Of a stretch of 10,827 nucleotides of DNA, positions 7,030 through 10,827 are shown one piece after another; position 1 is the stretch's first letter; every line of letters starts with the position of its first letter. A program made the position numbers and the translations under genes. The notes beneath the pieces are model-generated. The model was given only the letters and a program-made list of their open reading frames with translations. It had not been told where the DNA came from and did no database searches. The stretch comes from Selenomonadaceae bacterium (GTDB lineage: Bacteria > Bacillota > Negativicutes > Selenomonadales > Selenomonadaceae), in assembly GCA_017484235.1 (NCBI GenBank), contig JAFUTM010000306.1:1-10827 (forward strand), written 5' to 3'.

Positions 7030-8007
7030 ATGAAGATAACAGTTCTTGGCTGCGGACGCTGGGGCAGTTTTCACGCCTGGTACGCCGATCACATTGGGCA
7101 TGAGGTTACACTTTGGGGCCGAGAGACTTCTCGTAATATGGCGGAATTAATGGAAACTCGTCAAAATGATTATTTAACTTTGCCAGAAAGTATAAATTTG
7201 ACAAATAATCTTGATGAGGCTGTTGATTCTGCTGATGTGATTATAATTTCAATTAACTCACAGCAGCTGCGTCCGTTTGTCCGTCAATTGGGCGGCTTAA
7301 ATGGTATTGAAAATAAAAAATTTATTCTCTGTATGAAGGGCTTGGAAAATCTTGACGGAAAACGTTTAACTACGGTTTTTAATGAAGAATTAAATGGATT
7401 GTTTTATCCTGCTAAATCGCCTGACGTTGCAGTTTGGGTTGGGCCTGGCCACGTTCAAGATTTTTTGAAAGGTATACCTAATTGTATGGTTATGGCTTCG
7501 GCTGACAAAGATTTAACGCACGAACTTGTAGAAGTTTTCAAAAGTCCATTAATTAGATTTTATTATGGCAGTGATTTAATTGGCATAGAAATTGGTGCGG
7601 CTGCCAAAAATGTTATTGGTCTTGCGGCCGGAATGCTTGATGGTTTAAACTGTTCGAGTCTAAAAGGTGCGCTTATGGCAAGAGGTACAGCTGAACTGTC
7701 GCGATTGATTGAGGCACTGGGCGGCGAAAAGATGACGGTATATGGCCTTTCACATCTTGGCGATTACGAGGCAACTCTTTTTTCTAAACATAGTCACAAT
7801 CGTCAATTTGGTGAAGATTTTGTCTGTCGTCGATCCTTTACTAAACTTGCTGAGGGCGTCGATACAGTGTCTGCGATTGTCAAACTGTCTCACATTGCCG
7901 GTGTTGAGCTGCCAATTTGTGAAACCGTTAATAATATAATTCATCACAACAAAAATCCAAAAGAACAATTGTTGCAATTATTTTTAAGATCAACAAAATC
8001 AGAATAG
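7030..8007 (+). CDS. gpsA: GpsA-like NAD(P)H glycerol-3-phosphate dehydrogenase, divergent
   Basis: GpsA reduces dihydroxyacetone phosphate to sn-glycerol-3-phosphate, the backbone of phospholipids. This 325-residue protein has the Rossmann dinucleotide motif GCGRWGS (7-13), MKGLE with K103, and GAAAKNVIGLAAGMLDGL (189-206) with the catalytic lysine K193, so membership in the family is clear. It departs from typical GpsA at two places: GPGHVQDF (138-145) instead of the usual GPS-(H/F)-A-E type motif, and GDYEATLFSKHSHNRQFG (244-261) instead of GDL-x-x-T-C...SRNRxFG. The arginine corresponding to human GPD1 R269, which contacts the substrate phosphate, appears to be His256. A diverged paralogue with another or altered substrate is possible, so the symbol is tentative. 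It starts 3 bases after kdsA with an AAAGGA 12 bases upstream, suggesting translational coupling. A hairpin follows 17 bases after its stop. Confidence 0.8.
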   Translation: MKITVLGCGRWGSFHAWYADHIGHEVTLWGRETSRNMAELMETRQNDYLTLPESINLTNNLDEAVDSADVIIISINSQQLRPFVRQLGGLNGIENKKFILCMKGLENLDGKRLTTVFNEELNGLFYPAKSPDVAVWVGPGHVQDFLKGIPNCMVMASADKDLTHELVEVFKSPLIRFYYGSDLIGIEIGAAAKNVIGLAAGMLDGLNCSSLKGALMARGTAELSRLIEALGGEKMTVYGLSHLGDYEATLFSKHSHNRQFGEDFVCRRSFTKLAEGVDTVSAIVKLSHIAGVELPICETVNNIIHHNKNPKEQLLQLFLRSTKSE

Positions 8008-8024
8008 TTTAGCGGATAAATTAA

Positions 8025-8060
8025 AATACATAGCAGTTGTTAAATTGTCTGCTATGTATT
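8025..8060. other. Perfect 12-bp hairpin between gpsA and carD, no plus-strand U tract
   Basis: AATACATAGCAG (8025-8036) and CTGCTATGTATT (8049-8060) are exact inverted repeats around a 12-base loop. On the plus strand the hairpin is followed by AAATAATATTTG, not by a T run, so it is not a good terminator for gpsA. On the minus strand it is followed by TTTTAATTT, which would be a moderate terminator. It could also be an RNA processing or stability element, or a protein-binding palindrome ahead of carD. Confidence 0.6.
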
Positions 8061-8079
8061 AAATAATATTTGCTAATAT

Positions 8080-8087
8080 GGAGGTGG
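8080..8087 (+). promoter_or_regulatory. Ribosome binding site that selects the TTG start of carD
   Basis: GGAGGTGG is close to the full anti-Shine-Dalgarno complement. It lies 6-9 bases before the TTG at 8094-8096, which yields the conserved CarD N-terminus (MKIGDIVFYPMHGAG). The in-frame TTG at 8070 lies upstream of this site and has no binding site of its own. Confidence 0.75.
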
Positions 8088-8093
8088 CGTCAG

Positions 8094-8579
8094 TTGAAGA
8101 TAGGAGATATAGTATTTTATCCAATGCACGGAGCTGGAGAAATAGTTGGAGTTGAAGATAATGAAGTTGGCGGCGTAATAAAATCGTATTATGTATTAAA
8201 GTTGCCAATGGGCAGCTTAAAATTGATGCTGCCTGTAGATAAAATTGATCAGATTGGTCTGCGCAGTATCATAAGCAGCGACAAGATTAACGAAGTTAAA
8301 GCCGTTTTGCAGTCCAAGCCTGATCATATGGAAGGCAGCTGGAATAAACGCTTTAATATAATATTGGAACGAATGAAAACCGGTAACATATTAGAAGTCA
8401 CCGCTGTAGCGAGGAATCTTTCCCTGCAGCACAAAAAACGCAAAATCTCCAGCGGCGAACGGCGTCTTATGGAGTTATCGAGACAGATTTTAATAAGTGA
8501 GCTTGTTTTTGCCTGTAAAAAATCGCCTGAAGAAATAACCAAATGGGTCGACAACAACATTGATTGTGCCAAAAATTAA
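8094..8579 (+). CDS. CarD/CdnL-family RNA polymerase-binding transcription regulator
   Basis: A 161-residue CarD/CdnL-type protein. Residues 1-60 form the RNA-polymerase-interacting domain, recognised by KIGDIVFYPMHGAGEIVGVE and YYVLKLPMGSLKLMLPVDKIDQIGLR. The rest is an all-helical region (about 65-161) with a basic patch (LQHKKRKISSGERRLMELSRQ near 109-130) that in this family contacts promoter DNA upstream of the -10 element and stabilises the open complex. Members act globally on rRNA and housekeeping promoters rather than at one operator. The start is the TTG at 8094, set by GGAGGTGG. It may be co-transcribed with sbcD-kdsA-gpsA, since I cannot name a promoter in the 86-base gap. Its stop lies 3 bases from the stop of the convergent AMMECR1 gene. 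The symbol is left empty because carD/cdnL naming in this group is unsettled. Confidence 0.93.
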   Translation: MKIGDIVFYPMHGAGEIVGVEDNEVGGVIKSYYVLKLPMGSLKLMLPVDKIDQIGLRSIISSDKINEVKAVLQSKPDHMEGSWNKRFNIILERMKTGNILEVTAVARNLSLQHKKRKISSGERRLMELSRQILISELVFACKKSPEEITKWVDNNIDCAKN

Positions 8580-8582
8580 AAT

Positions 8583-9980
8583 TTAATGATGTCTTATAAC
8601 TTCAAAGCGCCAAAGATTGACCTTTTCATTTGGCGCGATATTTCCTTTGCGTTTAGCAATTGCCACTTGCTCCGCAACAGTGTCAATACCTTCTAAGTCC
8701 GGCAAAAGGAGACCGCGACGTCCGCCATTTTCAACGATTACACCGTAGCGTTTTACATTGAGCTGATTAATATCAAAAATTCGCTCCGGCTCACTTAGCA
8801 CGTCGACACTATAAACAATATCATCAAGCTCATCTTCAGTAACAGGTGAAAATCTCGGATCACGTGAACAGGCTGATACTGCATTTTGAACGATTTCATT
8901 GGCAACAGAATTAGTGGTGGGCATAATCGTTCCGATACAGCCGCGCAGTTCACCGTCTTTGTGCAATGAGACGAAAGCACCGGCTCTACGATCGGTCAAT
9001 TCACTTGGTAAATTATCGGGCAATTTATCCAGCGGTTTATGAGTTTTAACATATGTCTCTAAACTCAGACGTGCCAGTCGAACGAAAGCATCTTCTTTCT
9101 TTTTTAAAATTTCCATATCTTTATGATTGGCTTCGATAAGTTGTTCGCCAATATTGCGCGATTCATCTTCACCGTTAATGTTAATCCAAACGATTCCATA
9201 ACCGACACCAAAGGTGCCTTCATAAGATAAAAACTCACATTCAACGGACTTTCTGTCAAGTGCGCCCGCCATTATCCAGAACGAACGGAGACCACATTCG
9301 GCTGCTCTTTTGCATAGGGTATTGTCCATTCTGAGCATTGATAAAAAGTCACCGTTACTCAAATAGTCCATAACTTCTTTGTCAAATATCGGACCTTCAT
9401 CAACGAAACCATAAGGTCCGTCTGATTTGAGTTTATGTGACAGATCACCGCTGGCAACGTATACCACACGTCGATTTAATTTATCGGCAGTTTTAGCGAT
9501 TAACTGACCAAGTTTGTAATGTTCACTTGCGGACAAGCCGGATAGTCCAATTCTAACAACTTTGGTATCAGTTAAATTGATTCCAGCCTGTTCCAAAAAA
9601 CGCAGTGGTATCAACGAACCGTGATCTAATGCCGCAGAACGTTCGCCGATTGTTCCAGCACTTAATTTTTCTTGAGTTGCTGCATTTGCAAGCGTGCTGA
9701 CAAATTCTGTATCGTAATTGACCTTGATTTCTACCTGCGGTGCGCGGAATTGACTAAAGTTGCCGCTTGCCGACTGACCTGGCGATATGTGGAAATAATC
9801 CGCATACATTATGGAATGTGGACTTGTAATTACAATTGTGTCTGGTTCCAATTCAGCAGCCCGCCTTGACACTTCACAATATGCGTCAATCGTTCGTTGA
9901 ATTTTCTTTTCTTCGCCGCGTCCAATTTCCGGCAAAATTATCGGTGGATGCGGCACAACTATTGCTGATAATATCGACAT
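8583..9980 (-). CDS. amrA: AmmeMemoRadiSam protein A: LigB-like dioxygenase domain fused to AMMECR1
   Basis: A 465-residue two-domain protein. Residues 1 to about 270 are a class III extradiol dioxygenase (LigB/Memo) fold: VVPHPP (H11), TSPHS (H55), LDHGSLIPL (H120), SGDLSH (D179, H182) and AECG (C229), candidate metal-site residues by analogy to LigB and Memo. Residues about 290-465 are an AMMECR1 domain with its hallmark LRGCIG (345-350, C348) and CSRDPRFSPVTEDEL. NCBI families name this arrangement AmmeMemoRadiSam system protein A, a partner of a Memo-like protein B and a radical-SAM enzyme; the biochemical role is not established to my knowledge, and the symbol amrA is tentative. No radical-SAM gene is visible within this window. 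Start ATG has AGGAG at 9993-9989 with 8 bases of spacing. Only about 28 bases separate it from the aroH terminator, so a promoter of its own is hard to place. Confidence 0.9.
   Translation of the reverse strand: MSILSAIVVPHPPIILPEIGRGEEKKIQRTIDAYCEVSRRAAELEPDTIVITSPHSIMYADYFHISPGQSASGNFSQFRAPQVEIKVNYDTEFVSTLANAATQEKLSAGTIGERSAALDHGSLIPLRFLEQAGINLTDTKVVRIGLSGLSASEHYKLGQLIAKTADKLNRRVVYVASGDLSHKLKSDGPYGFVDEGPIFDKEVMDYLSNGDFLSMLRMDNTLCKRAAECGLRSFWIMAGALDRKSVECEFLSYEGTFGVGYGIVWININGEDESRNIGEQLIEANHKDMEILKKKEDAFVRLARLSLETYVKTHKPLDKLPDNLPSELTDRRAGAFVSLHKDGELRGCIGTIMPTTNSVANEIVQNAVSACSRDPRFSPVTEDELDDIVYSVDVLSEPERIFDINQLNVKRYGVIVENGGRRGLLLPDLEGIDTVAEQVAIAKRKGNIAPNEKVNLWRFEVIRHH
8607..8636. other. GC-rich 8-bp hairpin inside the 3' end of the AMMECR1 gene, 28 bases past carD
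   Basis: GCGCCAAA (8607-8614) and TTTGGCGC (8629-8636) form a perfect stem with a 14-base loop. It is antisense-coding sequence for the last part of the AMMECR1 domain (APNEKVNLWRF region). For a plus-strand transcript leaving carD it is the first GC-rich stem after the stop codon and may protect or help end that RNA, although the downstream sequence GATATTTCC is a poor U tract. It could also be a coincidence of codons. Confidence 0.4.
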
Positions 9981-10008
9981 TTATATCACTCCTACAAAAT
10001 TTATAAAG

Positions 10009-10049
10009 AAAAAAAGCCTGTGTTATTTATCGTCCAACACAAACTTTTT
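10009..10049 (-). terminator. Strong intrinsic terminator after aroH, upstream of the AMMECR1 gene
   Basis: Read on the minus strand, AAAAAGTTTGTGTT (10049-10036) pairs with AACACAGGCTTTTT (10024-10011) over 14 positions, two of them G-U, around an 11-base loop, followed by a T run (10015-10009). It lies right after the aroH stop. On the plus strand the two wobble pairs become mismatches, so minus is the favoured direction. It ends only 28 bases before the AMMECR1 start codon, so transcription of that gene needs read-through or a promoter overlapping this element. Confidence 0.83.
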
Positions 10050-10055
10050 ATTATT

Positions 10056-10421
10056 TCAATTTGACAAATCAGGACGAAGCGCCTTAGCTTTACCGAGATA
10101 AACGTGACAAATATCTCGCGGATTAGTCTCAATGTCAACTAAAAGCAATACTCTTATACACATTGGCAAACTATTATCAATACTTGGTTCACGTGTATCA
10201 AACAACGGTATATGCGAGAATGAAGGAAGCTGACGTACACCAGTTGTCGGAAATGCAGCCGTTAAATCTTCCGTCGTAGAAAATATTGCCGCTCCAACTT
10301 GATCAAAGTTTAATTGATTCATTGACATTAATTGAGTCATTAATAATCTTGCAACTTGCCAAATATCTTCTTTTGTATTAGTTTCAACTGTCGCTGCGCC
10401 GCGTATGCCTCGTAGTGCCAT
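10056..10421 (-). CDS. aroH: Chorismate mutase, monofunctional AroH type
   Basis: AroH-type chorismate mutase converts chorismate to prephenate in phenylalanine and tyrosine synthesis; the family works as a cytosolic homotrimer with active sites between subunits. The 121-residue chain matches B. subtilis AroH in length and numbering: R7 in RGIRGA, R63 in GVRQL, E78 in REPS, R90 in CIRV, Y108 in HVYLGKA, and the C-terminal LRPDLS. By this alignment position 75, Cys in the Bacillus enzyme, is Asp here. AGGAG eight bases upstream fits the ATG at 10421-10419; an in-frame GTG at 10430 overlaps the binding site and is rejected. The leader TAGGAGTGATAT is nearly the same as in front of the AMMECR1 gene. 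It follows the ABC-F gene by 45 bases and is likely co-transcribed with it. Confidence 0.94.
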   Translation of the reverse strand: MALRGIRGAATVETNTKEDIWQVARLLMTQLMSMNQLNFDQVGAAIFSTTEDLTAAFPTTGVRQLPSFSHIPLFDTREPSIDNSLPMCIRVLLLVDIETNPRDICHVYLGKAKALRPDLSN

Positions 10422-10466
10422 CAATATCACTCCTATAAATGTTAAAACCTCATTAATTATATATCA

Positions 10467-10827
10467 TTAAGATTTATATTTTTCCGCAATTTGCTGTTGA
10501 ACTGTTTCGTTAGTCAGAAAATCATCATATTTTGAGATTCTGTCAACTGTACCATCAGGAGTAATATCAATGATTCGCGTTGCAACAGCCTGAATAAATT
10601 CGTGATCACTGTCCGAGAACATAACCGTACCCTTAAAATCTTTTAAAGCATTTTCAAGTTCAATAATAGTCAACAGATCCAAGCAGACTGTTGGCTCATC
10701 AAGAATTAAAAAATTTGCTCCACTGTTAATCAATTTTTCAAGTTCTGTCTTAGCCGCAGCGCCGGAATATACACGCGGCATATAAGCTGTCTTAACTGAA
10801 GGCGAAAATTTAAATTCACCTTGAACT
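10467..10827 (-). CDS. ABC-F family ATPase, C-terminal end with degenerate second ATPase domain (cut by window edge)
   Basis: The visible 119 residues are the end of an ABC-F protein; members are soluble twin-ATPase proteins that act on the ribosome (translation factors or antibiotic protection). The Walker B region LILDEPT, the stretch ALKDFKGTVMF and the tail FIQAVATRIIDITPDGTVDRISKYDDFL match the YbiT/YkpA-like branch. Several motifs are altered: the Q-loop Gln (usually in YFPQ) is Arg in AYMPR; the signature LSGGEK is YSGAAAK; the segment of roughly 40-50 residues normally between them is missing; DEPTNHLD is DEPTVCLD; and the switch His of SHD is Ser in FSDSDH. The frame is open to the window edge, so this is either a degenerate but expressed ATPase half or an early pseudogene. 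An internal Met at 10781 is not the true start, since homologous sequence continues upstream. Confidence 0.82.
   Translation of the reverse strand, partial: VQGEFKFSPSVKTAYMPRVYSGAAAKTELEKLINSGANFLILDEPTVCLDLLTIIELENALKDFKGTVMFSDSDHEFIQAVATRIIDITPDGTVDRISKYDDFLTNETVQQQIAEKYKS

Noticed and set aside
10110..10138. TTGACA (10138-10133, minus), 17 bases, GATATT: possible promoter for the AMMECR1 gene
   Set aside because: It lies inside aroH coding sequence, the -10 box is weak (4 of 6), and the terminator at 10009-10049 would stop its transcripts before the gene.

Overview
This 10.8 kb window looks like ordinary chromosome from a low-GC, Gram-negative-type Firmicute, most likely a member of the Negativicutes. 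Firmicute signs are strong GGAGG-type ribosome binding sites, several probable TTG starts, a Bacillus-type AroH chorismate mutase, a CarD/CdnL-family regulator and a fused LigB-AMMECR1 protein of a kind I associate with Firmicutes. The KdsA gene (Kdo synthesis for LPS) points to an outer membrane. The taxonomic call is inference from gene content only. I see no tRNA, rRNA, insertion sequence, prophage or CRISPR array.

Left block, minus strand, transcribed from about 2564 down past base 1: an internally deleted MATE-type transporter, a small MGMT-family alkyltransferase (PCHRV active site), a 12-TM MFS transporter resembling fosmidomycin-resistance Fsr, and the N-terminal half of dethiobiotin synthetase (bioD, cut by the window edge). 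Gaps are short, so one transcript is likely, and a good promoter lies in front of the MATE gene. A divergent, near-consensus promoter (TTGACA, 17 bp, TAAAAT) drives transketolase (tkt), which ends at an intrinsic terminator at 4838-4880.

Middle block, plus strand: sbcD (nuclease subunit, no sbcC beside it), kdsA (metal-dependent class), a gpsA-like dehydrogenase with altered substrate-site motifs, a 12-bp perfect hairpin, and carD. carD ends 3 bases from the stop of the convergent gene that follows.

Right block, minus strand, read from the right edge leftwards: the C-terminal end of an ABC-F ATPase whose second nucleotide-binding domain has lost several motifs, aroH (chorismate mutase), a strong terminator at 10009-10049, then a two-domain protein joining a LigB/Memo-like extradiol dioxygenase fold to an AMMECR1 domain (AmmeMemoRadiSam protein A).

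Most of the content is housekeeping: pentose phosphate, Kdo and glycerol-phosphate supply for the envelope, chorismate to prephenate, biotin, and DNA repair. I do not see a convincing new multi-gene system. The points worth a second look are two proteins trimmed in frame at motif junctions (MATE and ABC-F), the non-canonical GpsA, the AMMECR1 fusion without a visible radical-SAM partner, and RNA-level structure around the carD/AMMECR1 convergence and between aroH and the AMMECR1 gene.
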